This document shows, in pieces, positions 14,673-24,085 of a stretch of DNA of 42,368 nt. The stretch is from the NCBI GenBank assembly GCA_905221605.1, contig CAJNDS010000443.1, positions 97,501-139,868 on the forward strand, read 5' to 3'. How positions within the stretch are numbered: position 1 is the stretch's first letter; each line of letters starts with the position of its first letter. A model generated the notes under the pieces. The model searched no databases and was not told the DNA's origin. It was given only the letters and a program-made list of their open reading frames with translations. The stretch is from Symbiodinium natans (Eukaryota > Sar > Dinophyceae > Suessiales > Symbiodiniaceae). The position numbers and the translations under genes were made by a program.

Positions 14673-15344
14673 ATTGGAAGCGCCCTCAAGTCTCTCTGTG
14701 CACAGACAGTCTGAATGAAAGTGAGCAGCATCACATCTTTTTTCTTTCCCTTGATCGATCCGCGCGACCCTAATAACAGAATTTTTTCCCTGCCGCAACG
14801 CGAGCACCCAAAACTGCTCTAAGTGCGATTCCGCAACTGCATTCCAAAAATCTCAAAAGTTACGGTTTTCTGGGCAGAAGTTGCGGGCGGGCCGAAATGA
14901 GCATTGACAATCAGAATGAGCCAAGCTGGCTTGAAAAAACCCCAACCCCGCGGATCAGGGAACCCAAACCCCAGGAGTGGGTTGACCACTCCTGCCTGCG
15001 GCCAAGCCTGTGCGGTGCTGCATCCTGTTACGGAACCGAAGAGGTGCTCCAGACACAAGGAAGCGCCATCACCCGGTTTGGCAACCGGAAAGGCAGGGTG
15101 GAAGGCCCAGGGCGGGAAACAGCCTGTGATCCAAATGCAGCTTGGGGCTGGAAAAAGCCCAGGGCTGGAAAAAGCCCAGGGCTCCCCTGGTGGAGAAAGA
15201 AGAAAACCTAAGATGTAGTATGGGTCCAGCCTCCAGCAAAACTTTCACAGGTAGTACCTCAACCCAATTTAGGGCTCAGTAATCATCCTAAAACCCTTCC
15301 TCCTGGTCCTTCTTCGAGCAGTTTTGGGTCGCTCGTTCATGACA
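14673..15344. other. host DNA, no gene recognised
   Basis: Mixed host sequence. A short tandem duplication reading GGGCTGGAAAAAGCCCA occurs near 15147-15181. Two overlapping 104-codon plus-strand frames share no features of a real protein. Confidence 0.45.
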
Positions 15345-15595
15345 CAGCACAGTCCCCCCAAAACACTGCTGCTTCTCTGTGCGAAAATTCTCATAGAAGC
15401 AAAGTGCTTCTCTGCGCGAAAAATCTCAGAGAAGCAGAGTCCCCCCAAAACCCTGGTGCTTCTTTGTGCGAAAATTCTCATAGAAGCAAAGTGCTTTCTC
15501 TGTGCGAAAAATCTCATAGAAGCAGTCCCCCAAAACCCGCTGCTTCTCTGTGCGAAAATTCTCATAGAAGCAGCACAGTCCCCCCAAAACCACGC
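15345..15595 (+). repeat. palindromic minisatellite, five hairpin units
   Basis: Five copies of a 31-32-base unit begin near 15370, 15405, 15458, 15493 and 15542. Each starts GCTTCT, has TGCGAAAA in its loop and ends AGAAGC, so each can fold into a hairpin. The second unit has a perfect 9-bp stem (GCTTCTCTG/CAGAGAAGC); the others have one mismatch at the seventh position. Units are joined alternately by a short AAAGT linker or by a longer spacer containing CCCCCCAAAACC. Chance frames on both strands cross the array. Confidence 0.85.
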
Positions 15596-15770
15596 TGCAC
15601 AACAACACACAAGAGACACAACAACACACAAGAGAGACACAACAACACACAACAGACACAACAACACACAAGAGACACAACAACACACAAGAGACACAAC
15701 AACACACAAGAGACACAACAACACACGAGACACAACACAAGAAGGACACACACACAGAGACACAAGAGAC
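15596..15770 (+). repeat. ACAACACACAAGAGAC minisatellite
   Basis: About ten imperfect copies of a 16-base unit, ACAACACACAAGAGAC, adjoining the palindromic array. It generates artefactual Thr/His-rich and Cys/Val/Leu-rich frames. Confidence 0.9.
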
Positions 15771-16433
15771 ACAGAAGAGACGGTCTTCATTTTTTTTGAT
15801 GCTGTGAGGTTCCTTTCTGTTGTCTTTGTATTGGGTTTTTGATTCTTCATTGTCATTTTTCTCCGTGGTGCCCTTGATAAAGTCGCATTTTTTGGTCGCT
15901 CAGAAAGTTGAAAAGCAACCGCTGAAAATTTTACAAAGACTTCAAAAGATCACGATTTCAGGAAGTCTCTTTCACACTCCGCAAAGATTCCAAAAAGATT
16001 CCAAAAACTAGCTGAAGAATTCACCGATGCTTGCAGACGCGAACTGGAATTGCAACGCACTGATGAGTGCTTCAGACAAGTAAACTGCAAGCTTGCACTT
16101 ACACAGCACTGTAAAACGGCGGAGGTCTCTACATCTTAAACCTTCCGGAAGTTTGGACCGAGCTGAGAAACAGTTCAAAGCAGATTGTTCTGTATGAAGA
16201 ATGTCAGAAACAAGCATCAGCCTCCAACAATCTGCACTACACCACTACAATGTGATTCAAACCCAGAAAACTCATTTGCGGTGCTCAGCAGGAAACACAG
16301 AATGCACTCAACGCAGGATTCGCATCCGTGAGACCAGTTTCAGCAAGCTATCTTCCAAGGCCTGCCTGCACATTCCGCTCTTGCTTGGCACAACTTATCA
16401 CTCAGACTGCGAGAATGGCCCCCCCCCCTTGGG
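15771..16433. other. host DNA up to the virus boundary, no gene recognised
   Basis: Mixed sequence with no domain-bearing frame. It ends in a C-rich/G-rich tract (16417-16442) that merges into the left terminal repeat of the viral element, so the exact integration point and any short target duplication cannot be read. Confidence 0.5.
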
Positions 16434-16745
16434 CAAAGGGGGGCTTAAGAGTTAGGGATAGGCATTCCCAGTTTGGGTAATAATGCCACCGTCAACCCAT
16501 TAGATTATCATTCCTATACTCCCCCCTACATTTCACCGATAAATCACTACTACTACCCCCATTAGATGATCATTCCTACACTTCCCCCTAAACTTCACCG
16601 ATATATCACTACTACTACCCCATGATCAATACAATTTTAGGAATAACCATTACCCCATCTATTACCTCTAAGGTGGCATTATTACTCAAAAGGGGCAAGG
16701 GGGTTCTCGTAGAATTTGGTTCAGGGTTTAGGGTTAAGGGTTAAA
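16434..16745 (+). repeat. left terminal inverted repeat of the PLV
   Basis: The sequence from about GGCTTAAGAGTTAGGGATAG to the GGTTCTCGTAGAATTTGGTT block (ending near 16721) recurs in reverse complement at the right end. Inside it are two tandem copies of a 62-base unit (16496 and 16558) that start CCCATTAGAT and end in ACTACTACTAC, and a degenerate third start near 16619. The inner edge ends in telomere-like GGGTTTAGGGTTAAGGGTT (about 16723-16743). No gene lies in the repeat or in the AT-rich 85 bases that follow. Confidence 0.95.
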
Positions 16746-16829
16746 ACAACATTGTAATTATAATATATAACTGCTTATGTATTATAATTACACATTAACT
16801 ATGTATTTGCTGGTTTCAAATGCTTATTC

Positions 16830-17246
16830 TTAATTTATCCATAATCCGCTATCCCTCCACACATGAAGTATTGTTTTGAATATTGACTTTCTCAAATCTC
16901 TGTCGTCTGTAATTGTCTTAATTGCTTCTCTTAAAATACAGATATTCACATACAGTGAGTCCATACCGCTGTGTTCGTTAAACTTTTCTCCTACTGCCTT
17001 AATTTTTTCAAGGTTGCTAATGTTTTTATACAGTTCAATAATTCCGTCTTCGTCTCTTAAATAAATACTGTGCCAAAACAGTTCAAATTTAGTCTGAACT
17101 GTTTTCTCAACAGGTATTTGCACTCGCCATAAATTATACGCTACTTTCCTCCAAAATTTGTCTCCACTTGGTGGTAGTGGGTTTTCAGTTACAAGTTGAA
17201 TAATGTCTTGTGGTGTGGTTTCTCCTTCTAGTTGCCAATACATCAC
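16830..17246 (-). CDS. hypothetical protein, left arm
   Basis: A 138-residue frame with AT-rich codon use like the rest of the element. It begins MMYWQLEGETTPQDIIQLV and ends with an alternating charged and hydrophobic region (residues about 75-138) likely to be helical. No motif, Cys cluster or membrane segment is visible, and I do not recognise a family. It is the first gene inside the left terminal repeat and points toward it, like the next three small genes. The two adjacent Met codons at the start are equally possible initiators. Confidence 0.65.
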   Translation of the reverse strand: MMYWQLEGETTPQDIIQLVTENPLPPSGDKFWRKVAYNLWRVQIPVEKTVQTKFELFWHSIYLRDEDGIIELYKNISNLEKIKAVGEKFNEHSGMDSLYVNICILREAIKTITDDRDLRKSIFKTILHVWRDSGLWIN

Positions 17247-17326
17247 TCTAATATTATAGTAGGGTTTTTTTCTTTAAGTGGCTTTCCCTAGAAAAATGAT
17301 ACTCTTAAGATTTACTGCATCGCGGT

Positions 17327-17548
17327 TTATTTGACAGATTTATCCAAGCATTCAGAACAAGTCGCAATGTATTTAACATAGTAATAAGAATGCTTACCAG
17401 CACAATAGCAACGCTTAAAACAATCAATATTTTTGTCTTGCTTACAACGATAACACTTCCTAGTAACAACATTATTTGTTTCAGTATATGGTTCAAAATC
17501 AACTAATATCTTATCTACTTGTATTGGCATTATTATTCTTATATACAC
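17327..17548 (-). CDS. small Cys-rich zinc-finger-like protein
   Basis: A 73-residue frame; Met7 (MPIQVDKI) is an alternative and perhaps better start, giving 67 residues. Cysteines are spaced C-x2-C (CYRC), then CYC about ten residues later, then C-x2-C (CSEC) near the end, which is consistent with a small zinc-binding fold. Such proteins are common in PLVs and large algal viruses, but I cannot name this family. It lies on the same strand as its left-arm neighbours. Confidence 0.6.
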   Translation of the reverse strand: MYIRIIMPIQVDKILVDFEPYTETNNVVTRKCYRCKQDKNIDCFKRCYCAGKHSYYYVKYIATCSECLDKSVK

Positions 17549-17756
17549 TTTTTCATAATGCGATATTATGAAAATTTGCAGTGGTTCCTTAAGATTTAGC
17601 GAAACTAATTACGAATTAATGTCATTACCAAACTCTTATGGTTTGCCTATGAACCTGTAGAACTTGCTAGGCACACGGGGGCATTGGCTCACTTCCTTCT
17701 TCTGTTTTCATTGGGGGCTTTTTATGCCAAGATGGCCTGTCATTACACATTAGATT
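17549..17756. other. intergenic stretch with a GC-richer island
   Basis: No frame of note. Bases 17640-17745 are clearly richer in GC than the rest of the element and do not look like the AT-rich spacers elsewhere in it. This could be a leftover of a small insertion or a regulatory region; no repeat or motif identifies it. Confidence 0.4.
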
Positions 17757-18116
17757 TTAATCCATAATATTTAAATTATTCTTCAAAAAATTTACATCTT
17801 TGTCTATCCTTTCAACATCCTCCTCCACTTTTTCTAGTCTCTCTTCTGGCGTAGGCTTTCTTGATCCAAATCCGGTTGTCACTGTATCAACACCTTCATT
17901 ATCTGTTGAACTTGTTTTAAATATGTCGTTTTCATCGGGGGTTATTCCTCTCCCCATCTTCCAACTGCTCCTGTCTTCAATTATTGTTTTACCTTCATTG
18001 TTTATCTTAGTTTCTTTGTGAAAAGTCTTTCTTCTACACTTGCAGGGCAAACAGTTTAACCCATCCGTGTTCAAGTGGAAGCCACCTTCATTAGATTCCC
18101 TATGATTGTCACTCAT
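17757..18116 (-). CDS. hypothetical protein with C-terminal coiled coil
   Basis: A 119-residue frame. The N-terminal part has a C-x2-C-x-C cluster (LPCKCRR, near residues 19-25) rich in charged residues. The last 35 residues (RLEKVEEDVERIDKDVNFL and on) have heptad spacing typical of a short coiled coil. Its ATG overlaps the stop of the upstream 48-codon gene (TAATG), so the two are probably transcribed and translated together. I do not recognise a family; an oligomeric or virion role is only a guess. Confidence 0.65.
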   Translation of the reverse strand: MSDNHRESNEGGFHLNTDGLNCLPCKCRRKTFHKETKINNEGKTIIEDRSSWKMGRGITPDENDIFKTSSTDNEGVDTVTTGFGSRKPTPEERLEKVEEDVERIDKDVNFLKNNLNIMD

Positions 18117-18262
18117 TAACCTTTCTTAGATTTTTTTAAATACTCAAGAACTGCTTTAAGCAATTCTAAAGAAGCGGTGCAACACCTTTTAAGCTTGGTA
18201 TCTTGTATTACAATCTTCTCAATTTCCTCAATATCATTTATTGTCTCTAAATACTTCTCCAT
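18116..18262 (-). CDS. small 48-residue protein, helical
   Basis: A 48-residue frame starting MEKYLETINDIEEIEK and ending in a lysine-rich tail. It is short, but its stop codon overlaps the start codon of the next gene by one base, and its start lies 37 bases from the divergent ATPase start. Composition suggests a single charged helix. Function unknown. Confidence 0.5.
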   Translation of the reverse strand: MEKYLETINDIEEIEKIVIQDTKLKRCCTASLELLKAVLEYLKKSKKG

Positions 18263-18298
18263 TATATTAAATCATATATAATTTTCTCTGCTTAAATA

Positions 18299-19096
18299 AT
18301 GGATATACCAATAGTCAAACCATACAAAACAAAAGAATACACTTGTGCTCAAAGTAAATACGATGTAGCACCTCGCATACCGTTTTCAATGGTTATAACT
18401 GGTCAATCAGGTTCTGGTAAAACTGTGCTTCTTTCAAATCTAATTCTTGATATTTACAGAAATTGTTTCAGTCGTATATATATTTGGTCCAGTTCAGTGT
18501 TTTTGGATCCAGTTTGGGAACCAGTCAAGAAATTCATTGAGAATGATCTTGGTGTGAATTCAGAAAAAGAAAAAGTATAGTTTGATACATTCAATATTGA
18601 TGAGATGCAAAAAGTTTTAGATCTACAAAACAAGGTTAATCAATATCAGAAGAAAAACGGAGCAAATAAATTTTTTTCGGTGCTATTTCTGATTGATGAT
18701 TTCATTGACCAAGCGTCATTCGCAAAACATAACAACTTGCTTAACGCATTGTATATTAAAGCCCGACATTTCAATGTGTCAATAATTTCTAGCAGTCAGA
18801 AATATAACGGGCTAAGCACAACGATTAGAACAAATTCTAGGCAGTTAATATTTTTCAAATTGCGTAATTATAAAGAAGTTGAGAGCGTTTTAGATGAATT
18901 AGCAGGTGTTTTAATTAGTAAAAAAGCAATGTCAGATATGAAGAGCCTACATCAAGCAAAGCAACTATTATTGGAAATATACAATATTGCAACGGAAGAT
19001 CCTTTTAGTTTTTTATTCGTTAATCTAATGCAACCAGACATAAATAAAATGTTTATGGTGCGCTTTGAAAAGTATATTACAATTGATGAGGATTAA
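18299..19096 (+). pseudogene. A32-like DNA-packaging ATPase, one internal stop
   Basis: The frame runs from ATG 18299 to TAA 19096 (266 codons including stops), interrupted only by TAG at 18578-18580. Before the stop is the Walker A motif GQSGSGKT (residues about 36-43); after it is a Walker B-like VLFLIDDF, followed by the region SIISSSQKYNGL expected of FtsK/HerA-superfamily packaging ATPases. In PLVs, virophages and large DNA viruses this enzyme pumps the genome into the preformed capsid. Because the frame is otherwise intact across the stop, a single nonsense change is the simplest reading; readthrough is possible. It is transcribed divergently from the left-arm genes. Confidence 0.9.
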
Positions 19097-19140
19097 TAGA
19101 CATTTAAAGATTTAAACATTATACTTTATAGGACTTTATA

Positions 19141-19879
19141 ATGCCAAGAAGGAACACGAACTATACCCAAACTCAGTTTACCCAAACTCAGTTTTACAAA
19201 ATAGTCTGCAAAGACCTGAATGTCAAGGAGTGTTATGTTGGTCATACTACTAATTTCAAAAACAGAAAGTCAGAACACAAAAGAAGATGTGAAACAGCAA
19301 ATACAAGAGGGCATAACCTTTATGTATATTGTTTTATTCGTGCCAATGGTGGATGGAAAAACTGGGATATGATACTTTTACAGACACTGAGTTGTAAAGA
19401 TGGCTTACATGCGAGACAACAAGAGCGTGAATTCATTGAGCGGGAATACTCTATTGAACCAAGATAGACCTTATATTACGGAAACCGAAAGAAAAGAAAC
19501 CAAAAGATAGTGGTCACTAAACAATATTGAAAAAGTGAAGGCAAGTCACGAAAGATACTATGAAGAAAAGAAGGAACTAGTAAAAGCAAGATCAAAGAAA
19601 CATTACGAAGAAAACCGAGAGACAAAGCTTGAATACCAACATAGATACGCTGAAACAAACAAAGACAGGATACAAGAAAGGGAGCGCAAGTATCGTATCA
19701 ACAACCGCGAAAAAATCATACAAAGGGCATATCAGAGATTGACCTGTGAATGCGGAGGGGTCTTTATGAGACAAGGGAAATCAAGACACGAAAGAACCCA
19801 AAAACACCAAGACTACCTAAACAACCAAGCCTCTGAAGAACATACAGAAGAGTTCCTGCAAACAACCCAAGATAATTAA
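19141..19879 (+). pseudogene. GIY-YIG endonuclease with zinc-finger tail, broken
   Basis: The first part (19141-19467) has a GIY-YIG-like core: FYKIVCKD near residue 18, CYVGHT at 31-36, a basic NRKSEHKR helix and a REFIE segment placing the usual catalytic Glu near 97. A second frame (to 19879) continues with Tyr-rich charged repeats (RYYEEKKE, KHYEENRE) and a C-x-C...H-x4-H module (CECGG and HERTQKH). Homologous viral proteins carry both parts in one chain. The join needs a one-base shift near 19455, and the continuing frame then meets TAG at 19508-19510, so two lesions are present. Family members nick or cut DNA and can drive mobility of their own gene. Confidence 0.8.
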
Positions 19880-19909
19880 TAATATTACTAAAAATATTAT
19901 TATTTATCA

Positions 19910-20131
19910 TTAAAATAAACTAGGATTACAACAATGTAAATGAGTAAAACCGAAGCAGGGGCATTTCTTCCTCTTTTTCAATGCTTCAACTTTCTTTTCT
20001 TCCGCGTCTAATTTATTTAACAGATCTTTCATCGCTTTTAAGAGTATATCGGTTTCCGAAATGTCTTTGCTTTTTTGTTTAAGTAGTTCCATACAGGTGG
20101 CATACTCAGAGTGAAAATCGCTCATATACAT
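19910..20131 (-). CDS. small coiled-coil protein, Cys-rich end
   Basis: A 73-residue frame. The middle (residues about 14-52) is charged with heptad-like spacing and ends EALKKRKK, followed by a Cys-rich tail with CPCFG and HCC. Met3 is an alternative start. It lies 14 bases downstream of the fibre gene on the same strand, so it may belong to the same transcript. I do not recognise a family. Confidence 0.55.
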   Translation of the reverse strand: MYMSDFHSEYATCMELLKQKSKDISETDILLKAMKDLLNKLDAEEKKVEALKKRKKCPCFGFTHLHCCNPSLF

Positions 20132-20145
20132 TAGTTTATATTAAA

Positions 20146-22428
20146 TTAATCACTATCATTTTTCATCTTCTTTTTCAACTTTGTTAATTCGCCTTTCAAA
20201 GACGTTATTTCTTTTTGCATTTCTTGCGCAGCTCCCCACAAGATAACTGTCATTTTATTGTATGCTAAGAGTTTCATATCATCATCATTATAAAAGATTA
20301 TGTTATCCCATTCAGGGGGCAGTTTAGCATTTTTCACATCGTCGGCTATAAATCCTAGGTTACTCTTTTTATCTTCGTCCTTGGCAAAATTAAATGTTTT
20401 CGGTTTAATGTATTTAACTACACTATAACAATCCTTGATATTCACTTCTTTGATATTCTCTTTCAATTTAAAATCGGATGTTTCAATCAAAGCGGCGCAG
20501 GTTAGAGTTCCTCCAATATCTGCGTTATTTGTTGTAGTAAAGAAACCGTAAACATCAACGCCTGTATTTGTGGCATCCAATCTTGATAAATTGTTATTGC
20601 TTAATCTAATAAATCCATCAGTATCTGGATTATTTATTAATACTCTTTGTTGACCTGACACATCAGTGTGTGTTATCTCCAAATTACCTAATAAATTCAC
20701 CTTTCCGTCTGTCAATTGAATTTCTGGTGTGCTACTTTCCAAGCCTATTGTTAAATTCATTTCTCCCGCCGTGTCTCCATTTCTGATATATAACTTATAT
20801 TGAGTGTCTAAAACTTCTTTTAATTCGCTACTATTTTGAAACATAAAGCGCCCCCAACTAATAACATCTGCCTCACCAACGATATTACCAATACTATTAA
20901 ATGTTTGATTATTTGTAACTGCTCTATTAATAGTAATTCCGTTAGTGTCGTTTAGTTGTAATGCTATTGTTCCTGTTGTAGGGTCGGTTGCTCTGTTTGA
21001 TTGTAATGAAAAATTAATTTCGTTAGTTGATATTACGTTTAATGAATTATTAACGTCCGCTCTTTGAAATATTCTACCGGAATTATTAATATAAATATCA
21101 CTATTAAATGTTGATATATTTTGAAATGATGATGTGCCACCAAAATTAGCATTGCCTCCCGATACATTTAACTTATTTGATCCTTGGATTACTCCAATAC
21201 CTAAACTTGAGCAATAAACACCATTACCATTTGCTGTATTCAATAAAAGTAAAGAAGAACTGTCACTACTCGTGTTATATGCATTAATATTAAATGAATT
21301 AAATCTTATATAACCTTGAGCATTCTTTACCGTTAAAACATTACTGGCGTCTGTTGTATTCTTATAAAGTGTAAGTCCTGAATTATTGGAAATATTAGAA
21401 GTGTCGTTTTCATAATTTACAGTGTCTTTAAAATATGTTGGGTTAAACAACGTTGTTCCTCCTGTTGTATTGTTACATTCAATATAGGTATTAGTGTCTG
21501 TATCTGTGGATGCTCCTAACATTAATCTCATTGCCTCTTGGTCTGTTCTCAAATCCATTGATATATTTGATTTAGTAGCGTTATTATATCTTTCTATGCT
21601 TGTGTTACCATCAGTTAATTCAATACTACCACCAATATTAATATTATTAGTTAGACTAATTCCGTCTGCTGTTAAATTAGTTAATGATAAATCATTAGTA
21701 ATGTTAACATTTCCCGACGGGTTTAATTCTAAATCTACAACACTGTCATCAGATGTAGCATTTGACACAATTTTATTTCCTTGTAAAGTTATATAATTAG
21801 TAGCGTTTTTAAACACACTTACAACTTTATCTCCTCCTCCTGTTTGATTACTAAATAATAATCCCGTAGTCGGTGATATATTTATTGTTTCATTAACCAA
21901 TGTTAAGCCCGTGTGAATAATAGTTGGGGCGCTACAATCAATAACTGGGTTTGTTTTAAAGCGGTCAGTAAAATCACTTAACGGAACTCTTAACGCTAGT
22001 AGATTATCAATTTCTGTATCGGTATAACCACTGCCACCACCAGCACCTGCTATTAATGTATCTACCTCGCCCTTATTGTAAAAACTGGTAGCTAATAATG
22101 TGTTATTTTGATAATTAGTAGATAAATTTGATGTATAATAGTTAGTAAATGTTGTGTCAATCTCCGTTTTATTGTAAAAATTGGTTGCTAGAACCGTGTT
22201 AGTTTGGTAATTATTAGTTAAGTCATCATTAATAGCATTAATATTATTGAAATTCTGTAGCTGTTTTGTATTTAAAACTGCTATGGCATCGGTGTTTGCT
22301 GTTACTTCTGTTGTGTTGTTTATGTCGCTGAGTTCTGTTTTTGTTGCGTATAGGTCTGTCAAATCTGTTCCACTTACAACGATGTTGTCTGCTGTTAATG
22401 TGTTTGTATTATTCAATGTCAAAGGCAT
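20146..22428 (-). CDS. fibre protein with C-terminal S74 chaperone domain
   Basis: A 760-residue protein. Residues 1 to about 640 are rich in Asn, Thr, Ser and Ile, with short repeats around TNYQTNTVLATNFYNKTEID (two to three copies near residues 65-125) typical of beta-structured trimeric fibres. Residues about 652-760 form an S74 intramolecular chaperone domain: SDFKLKENI, LGFIADDV, then a C-terminal helix with AQEMQKEI. In phage and viral fibres this domain promotes trimerisation and often cleaves itself off. Here it most likely forms a spike or host-attachment fibre. The gene is intact and lies just downstream of the capsid gene. Confidence 0.88.
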   Translation of the reverse strand: MPLTLNNTNTLTADNIVVSGTDLTDLYATKTELSDINNTTEVTANTDAIAVLNTKQLQNFNNINAINDDLTNNYQTNTVLATNFYNKTEIDTTFTNYYTSNLSTNYQNNTLLATSFYNKGEVDTLIAGAGGGSGYTDTEIDNLLALRVPLSDFTDRFKTNPVIDCSAPTIIHTGLTLVNETINISPTTGLLFSNQTGGGDKVVSVFKNATNYITLQGNKIVSNATSDDSVVDLELNPSGNVNITNDLSLTNLTADGISLTNNINIGGSIELTDGNTSIERYNNATKSNISMDLRTDQEAMRLMLGASTDTDTNTYIECNNTTGGTTLFNPTYFKDTVNYENDTSNISNNSGLTLYKNTTDASNVLTVKNAQGYIRFNSFNINAYNTSSDSSSLLLLNTANGNGVYCSSLGIGVIQGSNKLNVSGGNANFGGTSSFQNISTFNSDIYINNSGRIFQRADVNNSLNVISTNEINFSLQSNRATDPTTGTIALQLNDTNGITINRAVTNNQTFNSIGNIVGEADVISWGRFMFQNSSELKEVLDTQYKLYIRNGDTAGEMNLTIGLESSTPEIQLTDGKVNLLGNLEITHTDVSGQQRVLINNPDTDGFIRLSNNNLSRLDATNTGVDVYGFFTTTNNADIGGTLTCAALIETSDFKLKENIKEVNIKDCYSVVKYIKPKTFNFAKDEDKKSNLGFIADDVKNAKLPPEWDNIIFYNDDDMKLLAYNKMTVILWGAAQEMQKEITSLKGELTKLKKKMKNDSD

Positions 22429-22480
22429 TAGTTAATATTAATAAAAAAGATAATTATTTTTATTAATATTATTTCAACGT

Positions 22481-23854
22481 TTAATCATACACTTTCAGAC
22501 CAAGGTCTTTTATTTCTAATATTTGCTCCGACAGTAATGTTATATAAATATTATCAGGCATAGCAGTAGTTGTTATTGAAGCATTTGCAGGTTTGACTCT
22601 TACTAACATTTGTTGCCCAGCACGTGTGGAAATTCCAGAATACGATGAGTCGGGAACCTTTTGGAAATCAAAGCCGAAAACAAATTGACGGTCACGATAT
22701 TGTCTAAAATCAATTGACATTGAATGTTGATGAAACATTGGAAGATTTAATGCCTTTCTTAAGTGGTAATAGCATTCTTGAAGTGATGTAATCGGATACT
22801 CGGCATATAGTTTAGAACCCAATTGTATTTGCATTTGTAAGTCAAAATTATTGTCATAAATTCCTTCGGTTTGTTCGTCTGATTGTTGTTGTGGGTGATA
22901 GAAACGACAAAATTCTTTGTCACAGTATTCGTAACCGGTGCTTGGGTCTCCTTCTTTGTAAAATGTAATGAATGATGCGACTAATTTTGACACTGAACGT
23001 ATGACTTGGACATTAATATCAGTTGTGCCTTTTACTGATTGAGATTGAGTAATATAAGTTGTATAAGAAATGGGCAATCCCTTTCCTTCTAAAAGATGTT
23101 TTACATATTCATTATTTAAGTTATTATCAAGGGTGCAAACGTCTGCTTCCGTGGCAGGATTAACATCAGTTACAAACCTATTTCCTACGGCGTCCGCTGT
23201 TGTAACATCTTCAGGGTTAATTACACAATCAGTAGCATTAGTAACCAGTTCTAATTCAATTGTTAAATTTCCCATATACTTTAATGGTAAATACTTAAAC
23301 TGACTGAATAAACCACATAAGGGCTTAAATCCAACAATCATTTTATCCTTAAAGCCTTGACAAGTTAAACCATTAACTTCATATTTTAATCTTGTATCAT
23401 TGTCATTAACGAGAGTTTTAATTTCATCATCGTATCTATAACCAAAACCTTCATTTGCTTCATCTTTTCGTGCTCCTTGGGACATCATTTTAGAGAACAT
23501 ATGATGAACTCGGTTGTAATTATCAAAGTCTTCAACAACCTGATTACCAGCAATAATTCTCATTCGTCTGAAGAAGCTATAAGGAGGAGATAATGGACGG
23601 AGTTTGTTATTAAATGTTCCAGGGTCAAGATTTTGTAATGTAAAAAATATTCTTACGCTTTGAGGGTCTAACCAAGCATTATCTTCTGCGTTTAATGAAA
23701 ATTTCAATACACGATTACCACTTGTAGGTTTATAGATATTTGAACCAGACGGCCAAAATGTAACACTTCTTCTATCAGTAATATAACTTGAACCCTTGTT
23801 TAATTTAAATGAGAGGTTGTCAATGAGAATATCCTCTGGTGCGAACGTTTCCAT
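22481..23854 (-). CDS. major capsid protein, double jelly-roll
   Basis: I place the start at the second Met (METFAPEDIL), giving 457 residues; the frame is open for 12 more upstream. Recognition rests on the N-terminal ITDRRSVTFWPSGSN, a WLDPQSVRIFF strand, FFRRMRIIAGNQVVEDFDNY and NRVHHMFSKM, which are characteristic of PLV capsid proteins of the algal (PgVV-like) type. These build an icosahedral shell from pseudo-hexameric trimers. Length fits the family (about 450-550 residues). The frame has no lesion, unlike many neighbours. Upstream on its own strand is an AT-rich leader with TTCTAC about 20 bases before the start. Confidence 0.92.
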   Translation of the reverse strand: METFAPEDILIDNLSFKLNKGSSYITDRRSVTFWPSGSNIYKPTSGNRVLKFSLNAEDNAWLDPQSVRIFFTLQNLDPGTFNNKLRPLSPPYSFFRRMRIIAGNQVVEDFDNYNRVHHMFSKMMSQGARKDEANEGFGYRYDDEIKTLVNDNDTRLKYEVNGLTCQGFKDKMIVGFKPLCGLFSQFKYLPLKYMGNLTIELELVTNATDCVINPEDVTTADAVGNRFVTDVNPATEADVCTLDNNLNNEYVKHLLEGKGLPISYTTYITQSQSVKGTTDINVQVIRSVSKLVASFITFYKEGDPSTGYEYCDKEFCRFYHPQQQSDEQTEGIYDNNFDLQMQIQLGSKLYAEYPITSLQECYYHLRKALNLPMFHQHSMSIDFRQYRDRQFVFGFDFQKVPDSSYSGISTRAGQQMLVRVKPANASITTTAMPDNIYITLLSEQILEIKDLGLKVYD

Positions 23855-23890
23855 AATATATAAACAAAAGTAGAAATTTAATTTATACAA

Positions 23891-24085
23891 TTAATCAAAT
23901 AAATTAAACTTAAACTTAATATTTTCTTGTTTCTTGGCTTTATTCTTAACTTTAATTTCATTCACGGTGTCGTTGCCTTCATGTTGCTCTATTAGTTTCC
24001 TTACCTCTTCGTAAGCGTTTTGTTTAAACTTTTTCTCTTTGGGTTTCTTCTCCATTTGTTCGTATGTTGTGGCTTTGTAAGAGAA

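Noticed and set aside
15345-15595. CRISPR-like array of repeats and spacers
   Set aside because: Only five palindromic units with two recurring linkers, in eukaryotic-type DNA with no cas gene; the spacers are not unique.
15269-15856. Frames of 172-195 codons on both strands
   Set aside because: They arise from the palindromic and 16-bp minisatellites and have no domain.
16417-16442. Short target-site duplication around the virus
   Set aside because: Both outer edges lie in C/G-rich simple sequence, so any 5-6-bp match would be meaningless.
18299-19510. Genome-wide reassignment of TAG as a sense codon in the virus
   Set aside because: Two in-frame TAGs would fit, but the helicase is cut by TAA and several genes have frameshifts, so general decay or assembly indels explain more.
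23855-23890. Longer capsid start 12 codons upstream
   Set aside because: The extra residues (YKLNFYFCLYI) translate the AT-rich leader; METFAPED fits the family start better.
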